This document shows, piece after piece, positions 1-7,603 of a DNA stretch of 64,000 bases. Under the pieces are notes generated by a model, which did not search any database, was not told where the DNA came from, and saw only the letters and a program-made list of their open reading frames with translations. The position numbers were made by a program, and so were the translations under genes. The stretch is taken from contig NZ_VSJK01000001.1 of the NCBI RefSeq assembly GCF_008085915.1, positions 248,001 through 312,000 on the forward strand, in the 5' to 3' direction. This stretch comes from Oceaniovalibus sp. ACAM 378. GTDB lineage: Bacteria; Pseudomonadota; Alphaproteobacteria; Rhodobacterales; Rhodobacteraceae. Numbering within the stretch: position 1 is the stretch's first letter; every line of letters starts with the position of its first letter.

Positions 1-212
1 TTGATCCACAGGTTGCGCATCGCCGAAATTGCACTTTGACACGGTATTCAGGCCAACTGCGGATTGTCCGGTGCTTCTTGGGCATATCAAGCCGGGCCAT
101 GCCGGGTTCGAAACCTCCGGAGCCGATCATTCGCGCGCCGCACCCTGCCCCAGCGCGCGCCAAGGCCGCCGCGATGCCTTCTCTCGCCCCGACGGTCCGG
201 TTGTTTCCAGCC
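1..212. other. no confident gene; open minus-strand frame entering from the left edge
   Basis: I recognise no protein here. On the minus strand an ATG at 218-220 overlaps the stop codon of the methyltransferase gene (ATGCCTGA), and its frame stays open for 73 codons to the window edge. That could be the start of the next gene of the lipid operon. The translation has no motif I know, and 73 open codons are not rare in G+C-rich DNA. Sequence to the left of the window would decide. Confidence 0.3.
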
Positions 213-1370
213 TCAGGCATGGGTCAGCTCCACCTGAACGACATTGGTCTGGCCAACCGCGAAACAGGCGGCGCTGGATTCAAGGTAGAACCGCCAGTTG
301 CGCAAAAATCCCTCATCATGGCCCAGTTTGCGAATCCGCTGCGACTGGCTGTTCAGGCGATCGGCCCAGATTGCGCAGGTGCGGGCGTAGTCAGGCCCGA
401 AGGCATGGCTGCTTTTGACCCTGAGCCCGACCTGCCGCGCCTGATCGGCGATGATCGCGTCCGACAGAAGCATACCGCCGGGAAAGGTATACTGTCGGAT
501 ATAGTCTGAACTGCGCCGGTAGATGTCAAAATCGGCGTCCGCCACGGTGATCGCTTGAATCATCGCGCGTCCCTGCTCGGCCAGTCGCGCCTTGAGCGTG
601 GCGAAATACGTCGGCCAATATCGCTGCCCGACGGCCTCGACCATCTCGATCGAAACGATGTTGTCGAATTGGCCGCCGCATTTGCGATAGTCCTGAAGCC
701 GTATTTCGCCCCGCCCGTCCAGCAAGGCGTCGGCATAGCCTTTCTGGCTGGGTGAGATTGTCAAACCGGTGACATGACGCCCGCCATCGGCCGCGCGTGC
801 GGCAAACCCGCCCCAGCCGCAGCCGATCTCCAGAACACGCTCGTCGCCACCCATTCGATCCAGAATGCGGTCGTATTTTCGGTTCTGTGCGCGGGTGAGA
901 TCGTCATCACCGGGGGCGAACATGCCTGACGAATAAGTCATGCTTTCATCAAGCCAAAGTTGATAGAACTCGTTGCCGACATCGTAATGCGCGCGGATGT
1001 TCCGCGCCGCCCCGCGCAGGGAATTGGCGCGCGTCAGGCGGTTTATCAGGCGAAACTGCAGATTGTTCCAGAAGTTCGCATAGTCGTAATCCTGAAACAG
1101 ATCGAGGTTAAGCAACCCGACCTTCATCAGGGTCTCGATCGAGGGCGTATCCCAAAGACCCGCGACATAGGTTTCCCCAAGCCCGATGTTGCCGCGCGCG
1201 GCGATTGCCTGAACCGCCGCCCAATCGTTGATCTGCATCTCGGCGGCCGGTTCGCCCGCCCCGAAATCATGGACCCCGCCGTCAGGATCACGCAACCTCA
1301 GGCTGCCGGTCTGGATGCGTTCGCACGTCTCCAAGAGTTTACTTTTTAAACGTTTGTCGAGAAACGACAT
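213..1370 (-). CDS. cfa: cyclopropane-fatty-acyl-phospholipid synthase family methyltransferase
   Basis: A SAM-dependent methyltransferase of the Cfa family, which transfers a methyl or methylene group to unsaturated acyl chains of membrane phospholipids. The 385-residue product has the family signature HYDVGNEFY at about 128-136 and the SAM-binding loop EIGCGWGGFA at about 181-190. An upstream start at 1436 exists. I prefer the ATG at 1368-1370 because it overlaps the stop codon of the DUF1365 gene (TGATG) and the product then begins at conserved MSFLDKRL. It is the third gene of a coupled minus-strand unit (amine oxidase, DUF1365, Cfa) headed by a sigma-E-type promoter. In Rhodobacter relatives, Cfa-family proteins have been linked to the singlet-oxygen response and to methylated furan fatty acids. 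Whether this enzyme makes cyclopropane or a methylated precursor cannot be told from sequence. Confidence 0.93.
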   Translation of the reverse strand: MSFLDKRLKSKLLETCERIQTGSLRLRDPDGGVHDFGAGEPAAEMQINDWAAVQAIAARGNIGLGETYVAGLWDTPSIETLMKVGLLNLDLFQDYDYANFWNNLQFRLINRLTRANSLRGAARNIRAHYDVGNEFYQLWLDESMTYSSGMFAPGDDDLTRAQNRKYDRILDRMGGDERVLEIGCGWGGFAARAADGGRHVTGLTISPSQKGYADALLDGRGEIRLQDYRKCGGQFDNIVSIEMVEAVGQRYWPTYFATLKARLAEQGRAMIQAITVADADFDIYRRSSDYIRQYTFPGGMLLSDAIIADQARQVGLRVKSSHAFGPDYARTCAIWADRLNSQSQRIRKLGHDEGFLRNWRFYLESSAACFAVGQTNVVQVELTHA

Positions 1371-2125
1371 CAGGTAATCTCCGAATTCGGGGGTTTGGGA
1401 TGGGCGCGGTATCGCGCCCCTTTCAGTTTCAGACACAGGGCCTGCCAGTAAATCAAAAGGATCGTGCGCAATGCGCCCAAAGGGCGGCGCAGGCTGGCGT
1501 TGAGCAAGCCCGCGTTGGTCATTGGCAAGCGGGGCCCGGACAGCGTGGCGATCACACCCTCCGGGCCGTTGCGGTGCAGGATGCGGATCGAAATCCGATC
1601 CAATGATATGTCAAAGCTGAATTCATATGTCCCTGCAACGTCTTGAAACGGTGAGACATGCAGCGATTTTGGCGTTTCGATCCGGGACTGCTTGGTAATG
1701 GTGGCAAAATCCGGGTTGTGACAGAAATACGAATGGCGATCTCCGAAGGGGGTCGAAACCTCGGCAATCACGGCGACAAGCGCGGTATCCTCCATCACCA
1801 GCCAGAAACTGACCGGATTGAAGACATAGCCCAGAAACCGCGGTTGGGTGAGCAGAAGCAGGCGCAGTTTGCGCTGCCCCAATCCCTTTGCCGCCAGAAC
1901 CTCGCGCACCCAGGTTGCCCCCCGCCCCTGTCCAGGCTGTCCGCCGTGGTCGCAATCGTGCACCGTCATCAGATTGAACCGGTTGCGCGAAAACAAACCC
2001 GGGCGCGCGGCTTCGATCTCGGGGTCGATCAGTACGTAATCCACACCATAGCTGAAGCCATGACTGACCTTTCCCAGTCGTTTATGGGTGGTCACGCCCG
2101 CAATATGTTCCGCGCGATGGCTCAT
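1370..2125 (-). CDS. DUF1365 family protein
   Basis: A 251-residue protein of the DUF1365 family. It has the characteristic VHDCDHGGQPGQGRG-type segment near residue 55 and RFLGYVFNPVSFW near residues 96-108. The biochemical function is not established. The family nearly always sits between an FAD-dependent amine oxidase and a Cfa-type methyltransferase, exactly as here, so a role in unsaturated-lipid modification is inferred from context. Its ATG at 2125 overlaps the amine oxidase stop (ATGA) and its stop overlaps the Cfa start (TGATG), so the three genes are probably translated in sequence from one message. Confidence 0.9.
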   Translation of the reverse strand: MSHRAEHIAGVTTHKRLGKVSHGFSYGVDYVLIDPEIEAARPGLFSRNRFNLMTVHDCDHGGQPGQGRGATWVREVLAAKGLGQRKLRLLLLTQPRFLGYVFNPVSFWLVMEDTALVAVIAEVSTPFGDRHSYFCHNPDFATITKQSRIETPKSLHVSPFQDVAGTYEFSFDISLDRISIRILHRNGPEGVIATLSGPRLPMTNAGLLNASLRRPLGALRTILLIYWQALCLKLKGARYRAHPKPPNSEIT

Positions 2126-3402
2126 GCAAATTGCCGCTTCATCAGGCGGTCAATACGCACGGCGCTGGCAAAACCGTCTTCGTGAAATCCGTGCCGCAGC
2201 CACGCCCCGGCGAACCATGTGTTATTCTGCCCCTGAATCTGCGAGATCTGTTCCTGCGCCGCCAGTGCACCGGTATCAAACACCGGATGCCGAAAAGTCG
2301 TCTGGTCATAGATCAGATGCTCCGCCACCGGCCGGGCCGGATTGAGCGAGACAAAGAGCGGATCAGTCTCGGGAATGTTTTGCAGGCGGTTCATCCAATA
2401 GGTCACACCAATCGCGGTGTCCGGGCCGGTGGTGTCTGTGTTGTAGACCCAGCTTGACCAGACCGCCTTTCGCTTTGGCATCATGGCGGTGTCGCGATGC
2501 AGGACCATGACGTTGTCCTGAAATCTGACCGCTGAAAGCGCTGCGCGTTCCTGCGGTGTTGGTTGGGCCAGCAGGTGCAATGCCTGATCGGCGTGGCAGG
2601 CAAAAATAACGTGGTCAAACGTGGCCTGTTCCCCCCCGGTGCTGCTCACAATGCTCTGGCCGCCACTACGGCGGACAGACTGTACCGGCGTTCCGGTGCG
2701 GATCGCCACGCCGCGTCCGCGCAGGTGGTGTTCAAGCCGGTTCAGATATTGTGTGCTTCCGCCATCCACCGTCCACCACTGATGTTGCGCCGAAGCGCTC
2801 AGCAATGCGTGGTTGCGGAAAAACTGAATGATGGCACGGGCGGGAAAGTCGCGGATCTGCTCTGGCGGCGTCGACCAGATCGCCCCGCACAATGGCATCA
2901 GATAGTAATCCTGGAACCAAGGGCCAAGCTGCAGCTCTTTCATTACTTCGCCGATGGTGGCGTCGCCGCCCCGGTTCACCGACTCGGCGCTGGCGTTGAA
3001 TTTCTGGATGTCCCGTAGCATCCGTACAAAGCCGGGGCGGATCAGGTTCCGTTTTTGCGCCGTCAGGGACCGAAGGTTGCGCAGCGCGTATTCGATTTCA
3101 CCGTCGTTGATCGAGACGCCAAAACTCATGTCACTTTTGACGACCGGTACATCCAGATCCTGAAACATCCGGGTCAGATGCGGATAGTTGGCATAGTTGA
3201 AGACGATAAATCCTGTATCGACAGGCTGATCGCCCTTCAGCCCCGCCATGACCGTGCGGGCATGTCCGCCCAGACGCGGTGCAGCCTCATAGACCGTGAC
3301 CGCGTGATGGGACTCCATCCGATAGGCGGCGGCAAGACCGGATATGCCGCCGCCAATGATGGCGATACGTTGCGGACAGATGGGGGCGGCTTCAAAAGAC
3401 AT
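2122..3402 (-). CDS. FAD-dependent amine oxidase / NAD(P)-binding protein
   Basis: A 426-residue flavoprotein with an N-terminal dinucleotide-binding motif (IAIIGGGISGLAAAYRM, residues 13-29), followed by an acidic ribose-binding position (YEAAPRLGGHARTV) and an amine-oxidase-type body. Members of this group next to Cfa and DUF1365 are thought to act on unsaturated or methylated acyl chains, for example as desaturases, but the substrate is unproven. It is the first gene of the minus-strand operon. The gap to the start carries a sigma-E-like promoter reading this way (-35 at 3452-3457, -10 at 3428-3433), so induction with rpoE-chrR is expected. The stop overlaps the next start by four bases. 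Confidence 0.92.
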   Translation of the reverse strand: MSFEAAPICPQRIAIIGGGISGLAAAYRMESHHAVTVYEAAPRLGGHARTVMAGLKGDQPVDTGFIVFNYANYPHLTRMFQDLDVPVVKSDMSFGVSINDGEIEYALRNLRSLTAQKRNLIRPGFVRMLRDIQKFNASAESVNRGGDATIGEVMKELQLGPWFQDYYLMPLCGAIWSTPPEQIRDFPARAIIQFFRNHALLSASAQHQWWTVDGGSTQYLNRLEHHLRGRGVAIRTGTPVQSVRRSGGQSIVSSTGGEQATFDHVIFACHADQALHLLAQPTPQERAALSAVRFQDNVMVLHRDTAMMPKRKAVWSSWVYNTDTTGPDTAIGVTYWMNRLQNIPETDPLFVSLNPARPVAEHLIYDQTTFRHPVFDTGALAAQEQISQIQGQNNTWFAGAWLRHGFHEDGFASAVRIDRLMKRQFA

Positions 3403-3427
3403 CTCGGATCCAGTCGTTATTTCAATA

Positions 3428-3457
3428 GGATTACGGCCGGGCAGATCAACTGGATCA
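3428..3457 (-). promoter_or_regulatory. sigma-E (RpoE) type promoter for the lipid operon
   Basis: Reading the minus strand, TGATCC (3452-3457) is followed by exactly 18 bases and then TAATCC (3428-3433) within CGTAATCC. This fits the promoter form known for Rhodobacter RpoE, TGATCC with an N17-18 spacer and a TA-rich -10. The start codon lies about 25 bases downstream of the -10 element. The -35 hexamer is one arm of a perfect palindrome shared with the divergent promoter. Confidence 0.65.
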
Positions 3458-3463
3458 AAAAAA

Positions 3464-3494
3464 TGATCCAGATCTCATTCGGCTGCGTAGAAGA
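3464..3494 (+). promoter_or_regulatory. sigma-E (RpoE) type autoregulatory promoter of rpoE-chrR
   Basis: TGATCC (3464-3469), an 18-base spacer and TAGAAG (3488-3493, in CGTAGAAGA) make a good RpoE-type promoter. Its position, about 85 bases before the rpoE start, fits positive autoregulation as known for rpoE-chrR in Rhodobacter. A predicted transcription start near 3500 also argues against using the earlier in-frame ATG at 3498 for rpoE. Confidence 0.7.
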
Positions 3495-3578
3495 GTTATG
3501 TTTGCAGCAAGCCTTCACATCGAACATACCAAAGGGAGCGGCCCGAGAAGGCCGCGACCCGGAGTATTGCTGAAGGGC

Positions 3579-4148
3579 ATGGAAAAGGTGTCAGTTCCAC
3601 CAGTCGCCGAAATTTCATCGCAGACCACTTGGATGCTTGCGGTTCGTGACCAACGCGACCGCCAGGCCTTTGCCCGGCTCTACGATCATTTTGCGCCCCG
3701 TCTGAAAGGGTTCGTCATGCGATCCGGCCTGCCTGCTGCTCAGGCAGAGGAGGTGGTTCAGGATGTCATGCTGACGATCTGGCACAAGGCCGCGCTGTTT
3801 GATCCTCAACGCGCACAGGTTTCTGCATGGATTTACCAGATCACCCGGAACCGACATATCGACATGATCCGAAAAGAACGCCGCCCGGTCCCCGATGAGT
3901 TTGGAGCAGAGATCAGCACCGAGTCCGATGCCGGCCAGATTTTGGCTGTGGAGCAGGAGGGCAGACAGTTGGCAAAGGCACTTGCCGGGCTCAAGCCGAC
4001 CCAGCGGGAAGCCATCGAAAAGGCCTATCTCGGTGAGCTGACACACAGCGAACTGAGCGCCCAGATCGGGCTGCCGCTGGGCACGATAAAATCGCGTATC
4101 CGTCTTGGGCTGGAGCGATTACGGCACGAACTGAAGGGAATGCGCTAA
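3579..4148 (+). CDS. rpoE: ECF sigma factor RpoE (ECF11, singlet-oxygen type)
   Basis: An extracytoplasmic-function sigma factor of 189 residues. Region 2 runs from about residue 27 to 95 (FARLYDHFAPRLKGF, then the DVMLTIWHKA and WIYQITRNRHIDMIR parts). Region 4 covers about 135-185 and includes an HTH (LTHSELSAQIGLPLGTIKSRIR). It should direct RNA polymerase to TGATCC-type promoters, including the two found just upstream. I chose the ATG at 3579 because the in-frame ATG at 3498 lies at or before the predicted transcription start. The chrR gene follows after one base, the usual sigma/anti-sigma pairing, so it is presumably held inactive by ChrR until membrane photo-oxidative stress. Confidence 0.93.
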   Translation: MEKVSVPPVAEISSQTTWMLAVRDQRDRQAFARLYDHFAPRLKGFVMRSGLPAAQAEEVVQDVMLTIWHKAALFDPQRAQVSAWIYQITRNRHIDMIRKERRPVPDEFGAEISTESDAGQILAVEQEGRQLAKALAGLKPTQREAIEKAYLGELTHSELSAQIGLPLGTIKSRIRLGLERLRHELKGMR

Positions 4149-4149
4149 G

Positions 4150-4785
4150 ATGTCCGCAATCACGCACCATGTTCCGGATGGCTTGCTCGCGGCCTATGTC
4201 AGCGGCAACCTTGCGCACCCATTCGCGCTGGTGGTTGCCACGCATGTCTCGCTTTGTCTCGATTGCCGTGCTGCGATGGAAGCCCATTGCGCCATGGGCG
4301 GTGCGGTTCTGGAAGCGGCAGAGCAGTCTGAACTGTCCGACGGTCTGCGCTCGGCGATCTTTGACCAACTCGACAGACCCGTCGCAATAGTCCCGCGCCC
4401 TACCCGCTCGGGTATCTTTCCCGGTCCGGTGATGGAGGCGCTGAAAGGCAAGCCACCACGCTGGAAAATGCTGGGCGGCGGGATTCGGCAAAGTATTCTG
4501 ACGGCAGATCGAAACGGCTCGGTTCGGTTACTTTATATTCCGCCGGGGCGTGCGGTGCCGGACCATAGCCACAACGGACTGGAGCTGACACTGGTGCTGC
4601 AAGGCAGTTTCAGCGACAAATCCGGACGCTTTGCTGTGGGTGATCTGGAGGTTGCGGGCTCTGATCTTGACCACCAGCCAATCGCCGATCCCGGAGCCCC
4701 GTGCATCTGCCTTGCGGCCACAGATGCACCGCTGCGTTTCAATTCTCTTGTACCACGGCTGTTGCAACCGCTGTTTCGGATCTGA
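4150..4785 (+). CDS. chrR: zinc-dependent anti-sigma factor ChrR
   Basis: A 211-residue anti-sigma factor with the two-domain layout of Rhodobacter ChrR. The N-terminal zinc anti-sigma domain shows His6 or His7 plus H32-x3-C36-x2-C39 (HVSLCLDC). The C-terminal cupin keeps the metal residues H139, H141, E145 (DHSHNGLE) and H175, and two cysteines at 185 and 187 matching the pair known in ChrR. The N-terminal domain binds the sigma factor; the cupin is needed in Rhodobacter for release under singlet oxygen. It starts one base after the rpoE stop. All recognised key residues are present, so the switch should be functional. Confidence 0.94.
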   Translation: MSAITHHVPDGLLAAYVSGNLAHPFALVVATHVSLCLDCRAAMEAHCAMGGAVLEAAEQSELSDGLRSAIFDQLDRPVAIVPRPTRSGIFPGPVMEALKGKPPRWKMLGGGIRQSILTADRNGSVRLLYIPPGRAVPDHSHNGLELTLVLQGSFSDKSGRFAVGDLEVAGSDLDHQPIADPGAPCICLAATDAPLRFNSLVPRLLQPLFRI

Positions 4786-4852
4786 CGGCCTGTGCCACGA
4801 CGCTTGCCTGCCTTTTACAACCTATCAAAGACCCCAGTCATCAGGCCTATCC

Positions 4853-5359
4853 ATGTCAAATAAAACTGAAATCATCGTCAACGATCGCATGCAAACCGGC
4901 TATTGCTATGAGTTGACCGCACCAACCGGCGCAGAGTTTGCCGCCGGGTTCACGCCGCACCACTCTCCGAAAGAAATGCTTGAGATGGGCGTTTTTGAGG
5001 GTCGCTACATCAACGATTGCGTCGATGAATTTCCGTCCGACTGGTACGAGAACGCAAAGATCAGCCCGCAACCAGACCCGGAACTGAACTATTTTGGCAT
5101 CAAGAGCCGCCAGCCGTTAAGTGTCTGGCAACAGAAAGGCTGGATCTATGGCCCCGATCCCCGGGGCTGGTTTCAATGGTATTGCCGATACTATCTTGGG
5201 CGGCGTCTGGGCGATATCGACAAAACCCAGATTTCAAGGTGGCGGGGCTTTGCCAGACATGCCGGGCAAATCCGGGCGAACTGCCATACGGGCGATGTGT
5301 TTTGCAGACCGCGCCAGCGACAGGCGCTTCTGCAATGGGCGCATGATCCCCTGATATGA
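4853..5359 (+). CDS. conserved protein of unknown function downstream of rpoE-chrR
   Basis: A 168-residue soluble protein with no signal peptide or membrane segment. I recognise no named domain. It is rich in Trp, Tyr and Arg, for example DEFPSDWYENAK near 60 and RGWFQWYCRYYLGRR near 110-125, followed by cysteines in QIRANCHTGDVFCRPRQRQ near 140-160. This Trp/Tyr/Cys-rich make-up recalls proteins of unknown function found in other bacteria, but I cannot name the family. A longer frame starts at 4631, inside chrR. The ATG at 4853 is preferred because it begins in the intergenic gap. It lies 67 bases after chrR and its stop overlaps a possible small ORF. Co-regulation with the sigma-E system is inferred from position only. 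Confidence 0.8.
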   Translation: MSNKTEIIVNDRMQTGYCYELTAPTGAEFAAGFTPHHSPKEMLEMGVFEGRYINDCVDEFPSDWYENAKISPQPDPELNYFGIKSRQPLSVWQQKGWIYGPDPRGWFQWYCRYYLGRRLGDIDKTQISRWRGFARHAGQIRANCHTGDVFCRPRQRQALLQWAHDPLI

Positions 5360-5442
5360 ACGCAGCAGGCAAATCCCTGGGCAGATACTTTCTGCGACGA
5401 ACCGCGAATCACAACGCGGCAAACGCAGTGGTGAAGTCATGA
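5356..5442 (+). CDS. possible 28-residue small ORF linking two genes by ATGA overlaps
   Basis: An ATG at 5356 overlaps the stop of the preceding gene (ATGA) and the frame ends with a TGA that overlaps the start of the dehydrogenase gene, again as ATGA. The peptide is basic (Lys and Arg rich, GRYFLRR in the middle) with no membrane segment. Two exact ATGA junctions flanking so short a frame suggest a translated coupling peptide. Chance cannot be excluded, and no homologue is known to me. Confidence 0.35.
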   Translation: MNAAGKSLGRYFLRRTANHNAANAVVKS

Positions 5443-6107
5443 TCCATCATGCCCTTGTCATCGGCGCATCGGGGGGTATCGGAGCCGCCATGGTCGACGC
5501 CCTGAAGCAGCGCGGGACGGACGTTGTCAGCCTGTCACGGCGGCACGACGGGCTGGATGTGACGGACGAGACCGCGATCCGCAAGGCCTTCGCGGGTTTG
5601 GCGCCCAAACGCTTTGACCTGATCATCAACGCGACCGGCGGATTGATCCTGAACGATGCTCCTCCGGAAAAGTCACTTGGCGCACTCGACCCGCAAAACA
5701 TGGCGGCGCATTTTGCACTGAACGCGACAGCCGTCGCGTTGCTTATCAAGAATGGGGCGGCACTTCTGGCACCGGGTCGGTCGGTGTTTGTCTCGCTCTC
5801 GGCTCGACTGGCCTCTATCGGTGACAATCGGCTCGGGGGATGGATCAGTTACCGGGCCGCCAAATCGGCACAGAACCAGATCATCCATACCGCCGCGATC
5901 GAACTGGCCCGCACCCACCCGGGTGCCATCCTGGTGGCATTGCACCCCGGCACGGTCGAGACACCCCTTACCCAGCCATTTCGCGCTGCCTCACAGGCGG
6001 ATACACCCGCAACGGCAGCGGCGCGACTGCTGACAGTGATTGAGCAACTCAAATCAAGCGACAGCGGTGGGTTTTTCGACCAGCACGGGAAAACCATATC
6101 GTGGTGA
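5439..6107 (+). CDS. short-chain dehydrogenase/reductase (SDR)
   Basis: A 222-residue SDR with the NAD(P) glycine motif GASGGIG near residues 8-14, an NATG-type segment near 67-70, and the catalytic Tyr-Lys pair in SYRAAKSAQNQ near 145-155 with a preceding serine (FVSLSARLAS). It reduces or oxidises a carbonyl/alcohol substrate that cannot be named. It is the last plus-strand gene of the rpoE-chrR run and its start overlaps the mini-ORF stop. SDR genes occur in RpoE-linked gene sets of Rhodobacter relatives, so membership in the stress operon is plausible. Confidence 0.88.
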   Translation: MIHHALVIGASGGIGAAMVDALKQRGTDVVSLSRRHDGLDVTDETAIRKAFAGLAPKRFDLIINATGGLILNDAPPEKSLGALDPQNMAAHFALNATAVALLIKNGAALLAPGRSVFVSLSARLASIGDNRLGGWISYRAAKSAQNQIIHTAAIELARTHPGAILVALHPGTVETPLTQPFRAASQADTPATAAARLLTVIEQLKSSDSGGFFDQHGKTISW

Positions 6108-6183
6108 CGGCAGGCCTTCGCCGCTGCGGCTCGATCCGACGGTTTTTTTGCATAGGTCGGACTGATCTTCAGCGATAACCGGC

Positions 6184-6768
6184 CTAGGCCTCAAGTTCGG
6201 CGTCCCAGTACAGGTAATCAGTCCAGGTCGCGTGCAGGTGGTTGGGGGGGAAACGGCGGCCCATGTTTTTCAGCTCTTCGGTGCCCGGCTGACGGGCCGG
6301 TTTGATCAGCGACAGGCCGGAATCGCGCAGGGTTTTCGCGCCTTTGCGCAGGTTGCAGGTTGAACATGCCGCAACGACATTTTGCCAACTGGTGATCCCG
6401 CCACGCGCCCGGGGAATAACGTGATCAAAGGTCAGATCGCCTCGCGCGCCACAATATTGGCAGCAGAATTCATCGCGCAGGAACAGGTTGAACCGGGTGA
6501 AGGCGACCCGCTTCACCGGCTTGACAAAATCCTTCAGCACCACAACCGACGGAATGCGGATTTCAACCGAAGGCGAGCGGACCACCTGATCGTACTCTGC
6601 GACAATATCCACCCGGTCAAGAAAAGCCGCCTTTATCGCATCCTGCCAGGGCCAGAGTGACAGGGGATAATAACTGAGCGGACGATAATCCGCGTTCAGC
6701 ACAAGGGCCGGGCAATGTTTGAGATTGCTCGGCTCGCGCACAAAGCTCGTTCTGAATTCGACGTTCAT
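6184..6768 (-). CDS. HNH endonuclease
   Basis: A 194-residue HNH nuclease. The core lies near residues 112-155: CQYCGARGDLTFDHVIPRARGG, then WQNVVAACSTCNLRKG. It supplies the CxxC...CxxC zinc ribbon and the DH...N catalytic set. The ATG at 6766-6768 is preferred over the upstream start at 6819 because a GGGGAG ribosome site lies about 10 bases before it and the conserved N-terminus begins there. Stand-alone housekeeping-type HNH proteins of this size are common in alphaproteobacteria and their target is unknown. There is no adjacent methylase, so nothing suggests restriction-modification. Confidence 0.9.
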   Translation of the reverse strand: MNVEFRTSFVREPSNLKHCPALVLNADYRPLSYYPLSLWPWQDAIKAAFLDRVDIVAEYDQVVRSPSVEIRIPSVVVLKDFVKPVKRVAFTRFNLFLRDEFCCQYCGARGDLTFDHVIPRARGGITSWQNVVAACSTCNLRKGAKTLRDSGLSLIKPARQPGTEELKNMGRRFPPNHLHATWTDYLYWDAELEA

Positions 6769-6870
6769 CCTATGTCGTCTCCCCGCCGGGGGCGCGGATA
6801 CTGCATCGTGGGAATGCACCCATGCGTCCCGGATAAGACTAAATATATCCGGCGACGCGCTGCTGGCAAG

Positions 6871-6899
6871 CCCCGCCGCAATGCGGCGTAGCGGCGGGG
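6871..6899 (-). terminator. GC-rich hairpin after the esterase gene
   Basis: CCCCGCCGC (6871-6879) pairs perfectly with GCGGCGGGG (6891-6899) around an 11-base loop. It lies about 30 bases downstream of the minus-strand esterase stop and upstream of the HNH gene. No T-run follows, so it may be a pause or processing hairpin rather than an intrinsic terminator. Confidence 0.4.
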
Positions 6900-6931
6900 T
6901 CTGAAGTGGCGGCGGGTCGTTTCAGTGCGCG

Positions 6932-7603
6932 TCAGTCCTGCGGTATTCCAAGGCGATCACGCATAAACGCCAGCGCAACCGACAGACCGTCGGGCGCAAT
7001 ACCATGCCCCGTGCCCTTCATTATGTGGACATAGACATCGACGCCCGCCTCTTGCAACGCAGCTGCGGCGGCCGGCAGACTGTCAGGCGGCACGACATCA
7101 TCGGCATCGCCATGCACCAGCAATACAGGCGGACGGTTCACAATTTCGTCAGCCAGCGCCTCGGGTTGCAGCAGACGACCGGAAAACCCGACGATCCCGG
7201 CAATCGCTTTGGCGCGGCGTGGGGCAACATGCAGCGCCATCATCGTCCCTTGAGAAAATCCAAACAGGATCAGGCGGTCGGCACTCAGCCCCTCTTCGGC
7301 CAGCAGAGTGTCCAGCCAGGCATCGAGATCGGCGACGGCAGCGGCCATGCCGGTTTCGGCTTCTTCCTCGGACGAACCGTCAATCCAGGGAATCGGAAAC
7401 CACTGAAACCCCATGGGGTTTCCGGTGCAGCGTTCCGGCGCGTCGGGTGCAACAAAGGCAACCCCCGGCATATGCGGGCCCAGCGGATCGGCCAGCCCCA
7501 AAAGATCGGCCCCGTCCGCGCCATAGCCATGCAAAAGCACAACCAGTGCCGTTGCCTCGCCCTTTGGCGCACCCGCGCGCCTGTGTTCCAATGTGCGTGT
7601 CAC
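6932..7603 (-). CDS. carboxylesterase / phospholipase family alpha/beta hydrolase
   Basis: A 223-residue serine hydrolase of the acyl-protein thioesterase/carboxylesterase family. It shows the oxyanion segment LLHGYGADGADLLGLA near residues 24-38, the nucleophile elbow GFSQGTMMA near 118-126, an aspartate in HGDADDVVP and a C-terminal histidine in GTGHGI. Its substrate is not predictable. A longer frame exists, but the GTG at 7601-7603 overlaps the stop of the DNA glycosylase gene (GTGA) and gives the usual family length. It is the last gene of a cobK - glycosylase - esterase unit. Confidence 0.9.
   Translation of the reverse strand: MTRTLEHRRAGAPKGEATALVVLLHGYGADGADLLGLADPLGPHMPGVAFVAPDAPERCTGNPMGFQWFPIPWIDGSSEEEAETGMAAAVADLDAWLDTLLAEEGLSADRLILFGFSQGTMMALHVAPRRAKAIAGIVGFSGRLLQPEALADEIVNRPPVLLVHGDADDVVPPDSLPAAAAALQEAGVDVYVHIMKGTGHGIAPDGLSVALAFMRDRLGIPQD

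Noticed and set aside
3498-3578. Longer N-terminus for RpoE from the ATG at 3498
   Set aside because: The predicted sigma-E transcription start is near 3500, so this ATG would lie outside or at the very end of the message. The extra residues are not like known RpoE.
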